Source: Lentisphaeria bacterium UBA1791 (lineage in GTDB: Bacteria; Verrucomicrobiota; Lentisphaeria; Victivallales; Victivallaceae). From it: a stretch of DNA of 17,887 bases. The notes under the pieces were generated by a model. The model worked only from the letters and a program-made list of their open reading frames with translations. It was not told the origin of the DNA and ran no database searches. Of the stretch, positions 7,112 through 14,854 are shown piece by piece. Numbering within the stretch: position 1 is the first letter of the stretch; each line of letters begins with the position of its first letter. The stretch is from assembly GCA_002314455.1 (NCBI GenBank), contig DCFZ01000036.1, positions 1-17,887 of the forward strand, read 5' to 3'. Made by a program: the position numbers and the translations under genes.

Positions 7112-7145
7112 AAAAAAAACCGGCGGAGTTTTCGCGCGCCGCCGG
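7112..7145 (-). terminator. Intrinsic terminator or attenuator between pal and metK
   Basis: On the minus strand, CCGGCGG and CCGCCGG form a 7-bp GC stem with a 12-nt loop, followed at once by eight T residues. It starts 31 bp after the pal stop codon and ends 20 bp before the metK ATG. Confidence 0.85.
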
Positions 7146-7176
7146 CTTGTGATGGATCATTCAAAAATCTCGTCGA

Positions 7177-7752
7177 CTACGGCATAATCATCGGCACGGG
7201 CACGCCGCGACGATTCTGACGCCAGACTTCATTGCCGGTGCCTTCGACCGCCGGCTTGTCCTTGCCGAAGCTCATCGTATTCATCCGGTTGTCGGCGATG
7301 CCTTTCGACGCGAGATAGGCGCGGATGGCATTGGCGCGGCGTTCGCCGAGCGCGCGGTTGTACTCATCGGTACCGCGCTGGTCGCAGTGCCCCTCGATCA
7401 CCAGCGCAAGTTTCGGCTTGCTCATCATATAGTTGGCGATTTTGTCCAAGTTGGCGGTTTCGCTGGGGACGAGCACATCCGAATCGTAAGCGAAGTAAAT
7501 GATCGGCATGCCGAGACGGTTGCCGGAAGGATCCGCCGGACGCCAGCCGTTGGCGTCCGCGCTGTCGAGACCGCTCGCGCCGGGAACCCAGTCGCCGACG
7601 TTGCCGTTGCCGCCAAGCGCCGTGCTGTTGGGATCATCGTAAGCGGAGGGCACAGCGGAAAGATCTTCCGCCGGCTTTTCGCTCTGGCAGCCGGTTCCGA
7701 CCGCAAGGAACATCGCCGCGACTGCGGCGCACTGCAGGAAATGTTTCGTCAT
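7177..7752 (-). CDS. pal: Peptidoglycan-associated lipoprotein (OmpA-like)
   Basis: A 191-residue outer-membrane lipoprotein. The ATG at 7752 is chosen for its AAAGGTG site and because it yields a signal peptide ending at Cys22 (AVGTGC; Gly rather than Leu at -3 is slightly unusual). A linker of about 60 residues rich in Gly, Asp and Pro leads to an OmpA-C domain (about 84-187). The domain has the Pal hallmarks: IIYFAYDSDVL, Asp103 in NLDKIANYM, EGHCDQRGTDEYNRALGERRA, and NRRG near the end for diaminopimelate binding. Pal anchors the outer membrane to peptidoglycan with the Tol proteins, but no tol genes are here, so the gene is detached from the usual tol-pal cluster. It has its own promoter and terminator. 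Confidence 0.93.
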   Translation of the reverse strand: MTKHFLQCAAVAAMFLAVGTGCQSEKPAEDLSAVPSAYDDPNSTALGGNGNVGDWVPGASGLDSADANGWRPADPSGNRLGMPIIYFAYDSDVLVPSETANLDKIANYMMSKPKLALVIEGHCDQRGTDEYNRALGERRANAIRAYLASKGIADNRMNTMSFGKDKPAVEGTGNEVWRQNRRGVPVPMIMP

Positions 7753-7816
7753 TTTTACACACCTTTTTGGTTTGAAATAAATAGAATCGATCGCTCGATT
7801 TTTAATCCTTGTATAT

Positions 7817-7845
7817 AAGATAGCGCACCGCCGGATTTTTTCCAA
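7817..7845 (-). promoter_or_regulatory. Predicted pal promoter
   Basis: On the minus strand, TTGGAA (7840-7845) and TATCTT (7817-7822) are separated by 17 bp, about 65 bp upstream of the pal start, within an AT-rich divergent intergenic region of 235 bp. Confidence 0.55.
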
Positions 7846-7913
7846 TCACAATTTGACTTTTTGCCGTTTTTTTTTAAATTTTTTTGATTCTGCGGCAAAA
7901 GAAACATTTTTTC

Positions 7914-7942
7914 TTGATATTCTGCGGAAACGGGAGTATATT
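7914..7942 (+). promoter_or_regulatory. Predicted ilvE-panC-hisD promoter
   Basis: TTGATA (7914-7919) and TATATT (7937-7942) have the ideal 17-bp spacing, giving a leader of about 40 nt before ilvE. The leader holds a direct repeat of AATCTTAA (7954-7961 and 7967-7974) and a strong AGAGGTG ribosome site. No leader peptide, T-box or riboswitch was seen. Confidence 0.75.
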
Positions 7943-7987
7943 TTATAGATTAGAATCTTAACCCATAATCTTAATAAGAGGTGACAA

Positions 7988-8998
7988 ATGAACATCGAAT
8001 GGGACAAACTTGGTTTCGCTTTCTCGCAAACAAAAAGCAACATCCGCTTTCACTACGCCAACGGCAAATGGGACGAAGGTCGCCTGACGACCGATTTCAA
8101 CGTTTCCATGTCGGTCGCCGCCAACGTGCTCCACTACGGTCAGGCGATCTTCGAGGGGATGAAAGCCTTTGCCTGCAAAGACGGCAAGGTGCGCATTTTC
8201 CGCCCCGATGAAAATGCGAAGCGGCTCAACAGCTCCGCCCGTCAGCTGGTGATGGCGGAATTCCCCGAAGATCGTTTCGTCGAAGCGGTCAAGACCGTCG
8301 TGCGCGACAACATCGAATTCGTGCCGCCCTACGGTACCGGCGGTTCGCTTTACATCCGTCCGGTGATGTTCGGCACCCAGCCGCAGATCGGCGTCAACGC
8401 GAGCAACGAGTACGAACTGGTCATCATGGTGATGCCGGTCGGTCCTTATTATAAAGGCGGCATCAAGCCGGTCGACGCGATGGTTTCGATCGACTACGAC
8501 CGCGCGGCGCCGCACGGCACCGGTCACATCAAAGCGGCGGGCAACTACGCCGCGAGCTTGCTTTCGAGCAAGATCTGCAAAGAGAAGTACCATTGCCCGG
8601 TTGCGCTTTTCCTCGATCCGGCGACCCACACCTACGTTGATGAATTCAGCACCAGCAACTTCCTCGCGATCACCAAAGACGGCAAGTACGTCACAAGTCT
8701 CTCGAACTCGATCCTGCCCTCGGTCACCAACAAGTCGCTGATGACCGTCGCCGCCGACCTCGGCATGCCGACCGAGCGCCGCCAGGTCCGCGCAGAAGAA
8801 CTGCCTGATTTCGCCGAGATTGCCGCTTGCGGCACCGCCGTCGTGCTGACCCCCGTCGGCAGGATCTTCTTTGGCGACAAAGTCTACGATTACCACTTGA
8901 CCGAGATCGGCCCCGTGCTCAAGAAACTTTACGATCGCATGATGGCGATCCAGCACGGCGAGATCGAAGACATCCACAACTGGATGGTGGAAGCGTAA
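7988..8998 (+). CDS. ilvE: Branched-chain amino acid aminotransferase
   Basis: A 336-residue PLP-dependent fold-type IV aminotransferase that interconverts leucine, isoleucine and valine with their 2-oxo acids. The PLP-binding lysine is Lys182 in GTGHIKAAGNYAAS. Other family segments are HYGQAIFEGMKAF, LYIRPVMFGTQPQIG, VDEFSTSNFLAI and SILPSVTNKSL. The sequence resembles the longer BCAT type found in actinobacteria and eukaryotes more than short E. coli IlvE. The start follows AGAGGTG. The stop is 2 bp before panC, indicating an operon. Linkage to panC is sensible because pantoate derives from the valine precursor 2-oxoisovalerate. Confidence 0.95.
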   Translation: MNIEWDKLGFAFSQTKSNIRFHYANGKWDEGRLTTDFNVSMSVAANVLHYGQAIFEGMKAFACKDGKVRIFRPDENAKRLNSSARQLVMAEFPEDRFVEAVKTVVRDNIEFVPPYGTGGSLYIRPVMFGTQPQIGVNASNEYELVIMVMPVGPYYKGGIKPVDAMVSIDYDRAAPHGTGHIKAAGNYAASLLSSKICKEKYHCPVALFLDPATHTYVDEFSTSNFLAITKDGKYVTSLSNSILPSVTNKSLMTVAADLGMPTERRQVRAEELPDFAEIAACGTAVVLTPVGRIFFGDKVYDYHLTEIGPVLKKLYDRMMAIQHGEIEDIHNWMVEA

Positions 8999-9000
8999 AA

Positions 9001-9843
9001 ATGACCGTTTTCAAGACCAAGAAGGAACTGCAGAATTTCGCCCTTGCGGCGAAGCGTTCCGGCAAGACGATCGGCCTCGTGCCGACGATGGGATTTCTGC
9101 ACGCGGGGCACATGTCGCTGATCGACATCGCCCGCGCCAAGGCGGATATTGTCATCGTTTCCGTTTTTGTCAATCCGACGCAGTTCGCGCCCAACGAGGA
9201 TTTCGACAGCTATCCGCGCGATTTCGAGCGCGACGCCAAGATGTGCGAAGAGCACAAGGTCGACGTCATTTTCGCCCCGAATCGCGAGGAAATGTACGAC
9301 GCGAACGCCTCGACTTACGTCAATGAACTGATGTTGTCGCGTCCGCTTTGCGGCGCGAGCCGTCCGACTTTTTTCCGCGGCGTGACGACGGTAGTCACGA
9401 AACTTTTCCATCTCGCCCAGCCCGATTTCGCCGTTTTCGGCGAAAAAGACGCCCAGCAACTGCTCGTCATCAAGCGCATGGTGCGCGACCTTGATTTCCC
9501 GATCGAGATCATCAACGGCAAGCTCATCCGCGACGAGGACGGCTTGGCGATGAGTTCGCGCAACCGTTATCTTTCCGCAGATGAACGCAAACGCGCGCTC
9601 TCGATCCACCGTGCGTTGCTCGGCGCCAAGGCGGCGATCCTCGCCGATCCGGGCAAGATCGACGTCGCGCTTCACAACGCCAAAGCGGTGATCACCGCCG
9701 CCGAAGGCCGCGTCGACTACGTTTCCGCACTCGACACGGAAACGCTGGAGGAACCGACGGCAAAGACGAAGCATCTCATTGTCGCCGCCGCCGCTTTTTT
9801 CGGCACGACGCGACTGATCGACAACGAAATGTTTGATCTTTAA
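9001..9843 (+). CDS. panC: Pantothenate synthetase
   Basis: A 280-residue pantoate-beta-alanine ligase, the last step of pantothenate synthesis. The nucleotidyltransferase HxGH motif is in PTMGFLHAGHMSLI. Other hallmarks are VFVNPTQFAPNEDFDSYPR, FFRGVTTVVTKLFH, FGEKDAQQLLVIKRM and the KMSKS-like SSRNRYLS. The ATG at 9001 is 2 bp after the ilvE stop. The only ribosome-site candidate is GGTGGAAG inside the ilvE end, so translation is probably coupled. panB and panD are not in the window. Confidence 0.96.
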   Translation: MTVFKTKKELQNFALAAKRSGKTIGLVPTMGFLHAGHMSLIDIARAKADIVIVSVFVNPTQFAPNEDFDSYPRDFERDAKMCEEHKVDVIFAPNREEMYDANASTYVNELMLSRPLCGASRPTFFRGVTTVVTKLFHLAQPDFAVFGEKDAQQLLVIKRMVRDLDFPIEIINGKLIRDEDGLAMSSRNRYLSADERKRALSIHRALLGAKAAILADPGKIDVALHNAKAVITAAEGRVDYVSALDTETLEEPTAKTKHLIVAAAAFFGTTRLIDNEMFDL

Positions 9844-9858
9844 ATAAGGTATTGTAAA

Positions 9859-11142
9859 ATGATTCGACTCTCCTTTGAGCAAAGCGATTTCAAGGCGCAG
9901 TGCGCCGCGCTTTTTGACCGTCCCGCCTATCCGCCGCAAGCGGAGATCGCGGCGCGCGAGATCATCGACGCCGTCCGAAAAGGCGGCAACCGCGCCCTCG
10001 TGCAATTCGCCGAAAAGTTCGATCACGTCAAGCTGACGGAAAAAAATCTCAAGGTCAGCGACGCCGAGATCGCCGAGGCGGTCAAAAAACTGCCTGCCGC
10101 CGACAAAAAGGCGATCCGCACAGCGCTGAAGCAGATCACGGACTTCGCGCGCGTCACCAAGCCGCTCAACTGGAGTTTCGTCCCCCGCCCCGGCGTCAAG
10201 CTCGGGGAAAAATATACGCCGCTTGACCGCGTCGGCGTTTACATTCCGGGCGGCACGGCGCCACTCGTTTCGACGGTGCTCCACACCGCCGGCATCGCCA
10301 AGGCGGCTGGCGTCAGGGAGATCGTCGCCGCGACGCCGCCGGGGAACATTCCGCCGGCGACGCTCTACGCGATGAAGTGCGCCGGCGTCAAGGAAATCTA
10401 CCGCCTCGGCGGCGTTTACGGCGTCGCCGCGCTCGCGCTCGGCACCGAAACGATCCGTCCGGTCGAAAAGATCGTCGGCCCCGGCAACGCCTACGTCACC
10501 GCCGCCAAAAAACTGCTTTTCGGCAAAGTGGCGATCGACCTCGTCGCCGGTCCGTCGGAAATATTGGTCATCGCCGACAAGCGCGCCAATGCCTCCTTTG
10601 TCGCCGCCGACTTGCTCAGTCAGGCGGAGCACGGTTCCGGATTGGAACAGGCGGTGCTCGTGAGCGACAGCAAGAGTCTGCTCGATAAAGTTTCCGCTGA
10701 AGTTGAAAAACAGGCGGCAAAGCTCCCCCGCATCGCCACCGTCAAAAAGGTGATGGAAAAGGGGATGTTCCTCATCCAGACGAAAAATCTCGACGAAGCG
10801 TGCCGACTGGCAAGTTTGTACGCCCCCGAACACTTGGAAATTCAGACGGCGACGCCGGAAAAGTACGCCAAAAAGATCACCGCCGCCGGTGCGATCTTCC
10901 TCGGCGACTGGACGCCGGAACCCGCCGGGGATTTCTGCGCGGGGCCGTCGCACGTCTTGCCGACCGCCGGCAGCGCGAAAGCTTTCAACGGGCTGGAAAC
11001 GGTTTCGTTTATGCGCCGCAGCAGCATCGTCAAGTACACGCAAAAGGCGTTGCAGAAAGAGATCGGCGTCATCGAGCGTTTCGGCGCGATGGAAATGCTT
11101 GCCGCGCACGGCAATGCCGGCAGCATCCGCAAAGAGAAGTAA
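9859..11142 (+). CDS. hisD: Histidinol dehydrogenase
   Basis: A 427-residue zinc enzyme that oxidises L-histidinol to L-histidine in two NAD-dependent steps. The catalytic pair Glu324-His325 is in YAPEHLE. Zinc ligands are Gln255 and His258 in SQAEHG, Asp358 in EPAGDF, and His417 in LAAHGNAG. VGVYIPGGTAPLVSTV, IVGPGNAYV and DLVAGPSEILV are further family motifs. It lies 15 bp after panC with a TAAGGTA site, making it the third gene of the operon. No other his genes are present. Its stop codon is only 9 bp from the stop of the opposing gene, with no terminator between. Confidence 0.97.
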   Translation: MIRLSFEQSDFKAQCAALFDRPAYPPQAEIAAREIIDAVRKGGNRALVQFAEKFDHVKLTEKNLKVSDAEIAEAVKKLPAADKKAIRTALKQITDFARVTKPLNWSFVPRPGVKLGEKYTPLDRVGVYIPGGTAPLVSTVLHTAGIAKAAGVREIVAATPPGNIPPATLYAMKCAGVKEIYRLGGVYGVAALALGTETIRPVEKIVGPGNAYVTAAKKLLFGKVAIDLVAGPSEILVIADKRANASFVAADLLSQAEHGSGLEQAVLVSDSKSLLDKVSAEVEKQAAKLPRIATVKKVMEKGMFLIQTKNLDEACRLASLYAPEHLEIQTATPEKYAKKITAAGAIFLGDWTPEPAGDFCAGPSHVLPTAGSAKAFNGLETVSFMRRSSIVKYTQKALQKEIGVIERFGAMEMLAAHGNAGSIRKEK

Positions 11143-11151
11143 TTTGCGCGA

Positions 11152-12033
11152 TTACCGCTTGTTGTCGAGATAGATCACGATGTTGCTCGCGACGGGGCGG
11201 GTATACCCCATCAGGCTCTGCCGGTTGACCATCACGGGGAGATCCCGCCCGCGGTCGATGTAGAGCAACGTCGTCGAACCGCCGCCATCCATATTGAGCG
11301 CGTTGTACGCGCCCGCGTCGATCATCAGCTGGGCGAGTTCGTCCAGTTTCGCCCCGTCGCTCCAGCCGGGTTGCCTGCCGTCAACGGTGATGATGAACAT
11401 CGAGCGGCGGTCTTTGGAAAGTCCGTAAGCGATCCGCGGATCGGGACGGGCTTTGCCATCCACGACGCACTTGCCGTCGATGACGATCGGGAAAAATCCG
11501 GAAACGGCGATCTGCAATTCGGGATAAAGCTTTTCCGGAACCCGCGTCGTCCAGATCTCCGCCGATCCATTCTGACGCACCAGAAAGACGGCGCCGTGCT
11601 TGTGGTCGTCGGAAACGACGATCCCCTGATTGATGTTCAGCCCGGGGAGAAATCCGTATTGATGCGTATAAGGCTTCGTCCACGGCGTCCACGGCGCGGC
11701 GTTGGCGGCGACGATCACGTGCCGGTTCAACTGCTGCTGGGCGGCGACGAAATCCGTCGTCCGCGCCCGTTTGGTATGAATGGTTTTGGAGGGAAAATCC
11801 GGCATCGGCTTGCCGTAATCGCGGTCACGCCCCGTGGCGGCAAAACGGATCTTGCGGTTGGCGACGTCGATGCGCATCACGTTGATCTTTTGCAATCGCG
11901 GTTCTTCGCGTTCGATGGTGATGAGCTTTACGCCCGTCTGCACTTCTTTGGCGTGTGCCCAATCCAGTTGCTTTGCCGCGAGAATCAGCGAAAAAAAGAG
12001 ACAAAGCGTTATCAGAAATCGTTTGTTCATCAT
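11152..12033 (-). CDS. Exported phosphodiester glycosidase (NAGPA) family protein
   Basis: A 293-residue protein with an N-terminal signal peptide (about residues 1-28, MMNKRFLITLCLFFSLILAA). The body matches the phosphodiester glycosidase/NAGPA family (PF09992), whose founding member is the mammalian enzyme that uncovers mannose 6-phosphate; bacterial relatives act on phosphate-linked sugars of cell-surface polymers. Family features are NAAPWTPWTK with LPGLNINQG, RIAYGLSKDRRSMFIITVDGR, WSDGAKLDELAQLM and the hallmark NMDGGGSTTL at 247-256. The real substrate is unknown. Two adjacent ATGs (12033, 12030) follow AAAGGAG. It is divergent from the C39-like peptidase gene, and both products are exported. 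Confidence 0.87.
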   Translation of the reverse strand: MMNKRFLITLCLFFSLILAAKQLDWAHAKEVQTGVKLITIEREEPRLQKINVMRIDVANRKIRFAATGRDRDYGKPMPDFPSKTIHTKRARTTDFVAAQQQLNRHVIVAANAAPWTPWTKPYTHQYGFLPGLNINQGIVVSDDHKHGAVFLVRQNGSAEIWTTRVPEKLYPELQIAVSGFFPIVIDGKCVVDGKARPDPRIAYGLSKDRRSMFIITVDGRQPGWSDGAKLDELAQLMIDAGAYNALNMDGGGSTTLLYIDRGRDLPVMVNRQSLMGYTRPVASNIVIYLDNKR

Positions 12034-12058
12034 TTTCCCGGCTCCTTTCCGATATTTT

Positions 12059-12088
12059 ATTATAGCATCAAAAACGAAACGTTTCCAA
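12059..12088 (-). promoter_or_regulatory. Predicted promoter for the NAGPA-family gene
   Basis: On the minus strand, TTGGAA (12083-12088), an 18-bp spacer and a perfect TATAAT (12059-12064) lie just upstream of the AAAGGAG ribosome site. The -35 is separated by only 3 bp from the -35 of the divergent promoter. Confidence 0.7.
12076..12085. promoter_or_regulatory. GAAACGTTTC palindrome, possible operator
   Basis: A perfect 10-bp palindrome with a central CG lies in the spacer and -35 of the NAGPA-gene promoter, close to the -35 of the divergent promoter. The shape resembles half-sites used by LacI-type regulators, but a single short palindrome could be chance. Confidence 0.35.
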
Positions 12089-12091
12089 TCC

Positions 12092-12119
12092 TTGCATAAA
12101 AATAATTTGCGATTATATT
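12092..12119 (+). promoter_or_regulatory. Predicted promoter for the C39-like peptidase gene
   Basis: TTGCAT (12092-12097), a 16-bp spacer and TATATT (12114-12119). The expected transcription start (about 12125-12127) falls on the start codon itself, and no ribosome site is visible, so the mRNA may be leaderless. Confidence 0.5.
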
Positions 12120-12124
12120 AAAGT

Positions 12125-13264
12125 ATGATGAAAAAATTTTGTCTGCTTTTCCTGCTTTTAGGCGCAATGCTTCCGGCGCACGCATCGCTGGAGGCGTGGA
12201 ACAACTGGCTCGGCGCTCCGTTGCTCAACCGGCAGTGGCGTTACGATGAACGCTTCCGATTGCCCGGCGACGTCCATACGCGTTCCGCCTATTTGCGCGA
12301 CACCAAGCTGTGCGGACTGATCGCCTACGAGATCAAGTTTCACCTCGACGAAGGCCGCATCACGGCGATCGACATCATTTTCAGCAACAAGGGCGACACC
12401 GCCGATCACGTGCGCCGCCAGATTGCCTATGCAAAGAAAAAACTTCGCGACGATCTCAACAAGATGATCGGCAAACCGGAATCCACCCGGCTTGGCCCCG
12501 ATCGTTTCAAAACCAAGGCGGAAGTATGGAAAACGCCGGAAATCATCTTTGCGCTCGAAGCCGACGCCGGGGATTATGTCATTTTGCACATCTATCCGCC
12601 CGCAACGATACTGACGGCGGAAAACGCCCGCGACGTCCGCCAAAAAATCGACGCAATCGACCTCGCCGGACGTGTCCAGCGCAACGACTTCGGCGACGTC
12701 TTTCTCGTCGTGCCGCAAGTCGATCAGGGCGACAAAGGCTACTGCGTGCCGGCAACGTACGGCAGGATCCTGCGTTATTACGGGATCGACACGATCAGCA
12801 TGCACCAATTGGCGGCGCTTTTTCAAAGCGACCGCGACGACGGCACCGACATATTCGGCGCGCACAAAAAGATCGCCCCGCTTTTCCGCAGTGTCGGCAT
12901 CAATGTCCGTAAACAAGGCGATATCGCCTTTCCCGCCATTCAAAAGGCAATCGACCGCGGAACGCCGCTGATCTGGGTGCTCTACGCCGACCCGAAATAT
13001 GAAGATATCCGCCTCATCAACACACGCAGTCGCGGCGGCGATCCCAAGGCGTGGCGGCGCAACAAGATCACCAAAAGCCGCGCGGATTCCCTGCCCAAGA
13101 GCGAATGCGGCCACGTCTGCCTGATCGTCGGGTACAATTCCTTGACCGAAGAAATCGCCGTCAGCAACTCCTGGTCGAGCGAAGCCGACGGCAGACCGAC
13201 GTGGGTGCCGTTTCGCGTCGCCAAGAAGTATTCCGCGGGCGAAAGCTATCTCTGCACTCCCTGA
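12125..13264 (+). CDS. Exported C39/papain-like cysteine peptidase domain protein
   Basis: A 379-residue protein with a signal peptide (MMKKFCLLFLLLGAMLPAHA). Residues 21-190 are a non-catalytic part of unknown fold. From about 195 there is a papain-like domain of the C39 type: Gln201 and Cys207 in VDQGDKGYCVPATYGRILRYYG, His330 in CGHVCLIVGYN, and Asn348 in AVSNSW, which together make the expected oxyanion Gln, nucleophile, base and Asn. Bacteriocin-exporter peptidases of this clan are fused to ABC transporters, whereas this one is free and exported, so it is more likely a general or cell-envelope peptidase. The start is ATG at 12125 or 12128, without a ribosome site. It is divergent from the NAGPA-family gene. 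Confidence 0.82.
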   Translation: MMKKFCLLFLLLGAMLPAHASLEAWNNWLGAPLLNRQWRYDERFRLPGDVHTRSAYLRDTKLCGLIAYEIKFHLDEGRITAIDIIFSNKGDTADHVRRQIAYAKKKLRDDLNKMIGKPESTRLGPDRFKTKAEVWKTPEIIFALEADAGDYVILHIYPPATILTAENARDVRQKIDAIDLAGRVQRNDFGDVFLVVPQVDQGDKGYCVPATYGRILRYYGIDTISMHQLAALFQSDRDDGTDIFGAHKKIAPLFRSVGINVRKQGDIAFPAIQKAIDRGTPLIWVLYADPKYEDIRLINTRSRGGDPKAWRRNKITKSRADSLPKSECGHVCLIVGYNSLTEEIAVSNSWSSEADGRPTWVPFRVAKKYSAGESYLCTP

Positions 13265-13278
13265 TCCCCTGCCCTGCC

Positions 13279-13310
13279 TGCCGCAAACGGCAAAAAATTT
13301 TTCTTTTTTT
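13279..13310 (+). terminator. Weak intrinsic terminator after the C39-like gene
   Basis: TGCCG-CAAA-CGGCA (5-bp stem, 13279-13292) begins 15 bp after the stop codon and is followed by A6, T5, C and T7. The stem can be extended by A-T pairing to T13298-13302 only in an alternative fold. Confidence 0.5.
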
Positions 13311-13333
13311 CTTTTGACAAAGTGTTTTATCTG

Positions 13334-13362
13334 TTGAAAAAATCGCTTTTTTGCGCTATATT
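13334..13362 (+). promoter_or_regulatory. Predicted gdhA promoter
   Basis: TTGAAA (13334-13339) and TATATT (13357-13362) have 17-bp spacing. An upstream TTGACA at 13314 has no -10 at proper distance. The leader of about 50 nt holds a small hairpin (GCCGG 13379-13383 with CCGGC 13391-13395) and the ribosome site GAAGGG. Confidence 0.7.
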
Positions 13363-13419
13363 AAATGGATTTACAATGGCCGGGGAAGTTCCGGCAAGCA
13401 TGCAAGGAAGAAGGGAAAA

Positions 13420-14763
13420 ATGAACCAGTATGCGCAGAACGTGTTGAACGACGTTCAGGCTCGTTACAGCAACGAGAAAGAATTCGTTCAGAGCGTGACC
13501 GAAGTGGTCGGCTCGATCTCCAAATTGTTGGATGCCGCCCCCAAGTACGAGAAGAACAAGATCCTCGAGCGGATCGTCATCCCCGAACGTACCATCATCT
13601 TTCAGGTTCCGTGGGTCGACGACAAAGGCGAGCTCCAGATCAACACCGGCTACCGCGTGCAGTTCAACAGCGCCATCGGTCCCTACAAAGGCGGTTTGCG
13701 CTTCCACCCGTCGGTCAACCTCAGCATCCTGAAGTTCCTCGGCTTTGAGCAGATTTTCAAGAACAGCCTCACGACGCTCCCGATGGGCGGCGGCAAAGGC
13801 GGTTCCGATTTCAACCCCAAGGGCAAGAGCGATCGCGAAGTGATGACGTTCTGCCAGAACTTCATGCGTGAACTTTACCGTCACATCGGCCCCTCGACCG
13901 ACGTGCCCGCCGGCGATATCGGCGTCGGCGCCCGCGAGATCGGTTTCCTTTTCGGTCAGTACAAACGGATCGTCAACTCCTACGACAGCGTGCTCACCGG
14001 CAAAGGTCTCAACTGGGGCGGCAGTCTCGTCCGTCCGGAAGCGACCGGCTACGGCTGCGTCTACTTCGCGTTTGAGATGCTCGCGACCCGCAATCAGGAT
14101 CTCGAAAACAAGCGCGTGATGGTTTCCGGTTCCGGCAACGTCGCGCAGTTCGCGATCGTCAAGGCGACCCACCTCGGCGCCAAGGTGATCTCCTGCAGCG
14201 ACTCCGACGGTTGCATCATCGACGAAGACGGCATCGACGCCGAAAAGCAGGCGTACATCCGCGAACTCAAAAACGTCAAACGCGGCCGTATCCGCGAATA
14301 CGCGGAGCGTTTCCCCCGCGCCAAATACTACGAGGGCAAACGCCCCTGGCAGATCGTCCCCTGCGACGTCGCGCTGCCCTGCGCCACGCAGAACGAGCTT
14401 GACATCGACGACGCCAAGGCGCTCGTCGCCAACGGTTGCATCTGCGTCTGCGAAGGCGCCAATATGCCGACCACGCTCGAAGCGACGCAATACATCCAGA
14501 GCCACAAGTTGCTTTTCTCGCCCGGCAAGGCGTCCAACGCCGGCGGCGTCGCGACCAGCGGTCTTGAGATGAGCCAGAACGCGATGCGTTTGAGCTGGGA
14601 TGCCAAGGAAGTCGATACCCGGCTCCACGGCATTATGATCAACATTCACAACGCGGCGCGCAACGCCGCTTCCGAGTTCGGCGAACCTGACAACTACGTC
14701 ATGGGCGCCAACATCGCCGGCTTCCGCAAGGTCGCCGATGCGATGATCGACCTCGGCATCTAA
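13420..14763 (+). CDS. gdhA: NADP-type glutamate dehydrogenase
   Basis: A 447-residue hexameric-type glutamate dehydrogenase that makes glutamate from 2-oxoglutarate and ammonia. The ATG at 13420 is chosen for the GAAGGG site and the typical N-terminus MNQYAQNVL. Active-site segments are GPYKGGLRFHP (Lys90), PMGGGKGGSDF (catalytic-type Lys126) and DVPAGDIGVG (Asp166). The nucleotide-binding glycine motif is VSGSGNVAQFA, and GKASNAGGVATSGLEMSQN lies near the C-terminus. Length and motifs match the NADP-dependent biosynthetic class (E. coli GdhA). It is monocistronic, with its own promoter and terminator. Confidence 0.97.
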   Translation: MNQYAQNVLNDVQARYSNEKEFVQSVTEVVGSISKLLDAAPKYEKNKILERIVIPERTIIFQVPWVDDKGELQINTGYRVQFNSAIGPYKGGLRFHPSVNLSILKFLGFEQIFKNSLTTLPMGGGKGGSDFNPKGKSDREVMTFCQNFMRELYRHIGPSTDVPAGDIGVGAREIGFLFGQYKRIVNSYDSVLTGKGLNWGGSLVRPEATGYGCVYFAFEMLATRNQDLENKRVMVSGSGNVAQFAIVKATHLGAKVISCSDSDGCIIDEDGIDAEKQAYIRELKNVKRGRIREYAERFPRAKYYEGKRPWQIVPCDVALPCATQNELDIDDAKALVANGCICVCEGANMPTTLEATQYIQSHKLLFSPGKASNAGGVATSGLEMSQNAMRLSWDAKEVDTRLHGIMINIHNAARNAASEFGEPDNYVMGANIAGFRKVADAMIDLGI

Positions 14764-14776
14764 ACGGAATTTTTCC

Positions 14777-14818
14777 AACGGCGCTTCCCGCTTCACCGGC
14801 GAAGCGCCGTTTCCTTTT
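14777..14818 (+). terminator. gdhA terminator
   Basis: AACGGCGCTTC (14777-14787) pairs with GAAGCGCCGTT (14801-14811), an 11-bp stem with a 13-nt loop, followed by TTTCCTTTT. It begins 13 bp after the gdhA stop. Confidence 0.85.
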
Positions 14819-14854
14819 AAAAGCGGAAAATCTGTAAAAAAACAATACTTTGAT

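Noticed and set aside
7858..7900. TTTTGCCG/CGGCAAAA inverted repeat in the pal-ilvE gap as a terminator or riboswitch
   Set aside because: The arms are short, the loop is long and AT-rich, and no gene ends here; nothing further supports a structured RNA.
8929..11109. A 726-codon open frame on the minus strand
   Set aside because: It is antisense to panC and hisD, with the same shadow composition and no ribosome site or domain.
12125..13264. C39-like protein as a bacteriocin-processing system
   Set aside because: There is no ABC transporter fusion, no double-glycine precursor peptide and no exporter nearby, and the protein itself has a signal peptide.
13314..13319. Perfect TTGACA upstream of gdhA as the -35
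   Set aside because: No acceptable -10 lies 16-18 bp downstream; TTGAAA at 13334 with TATATT fits better.
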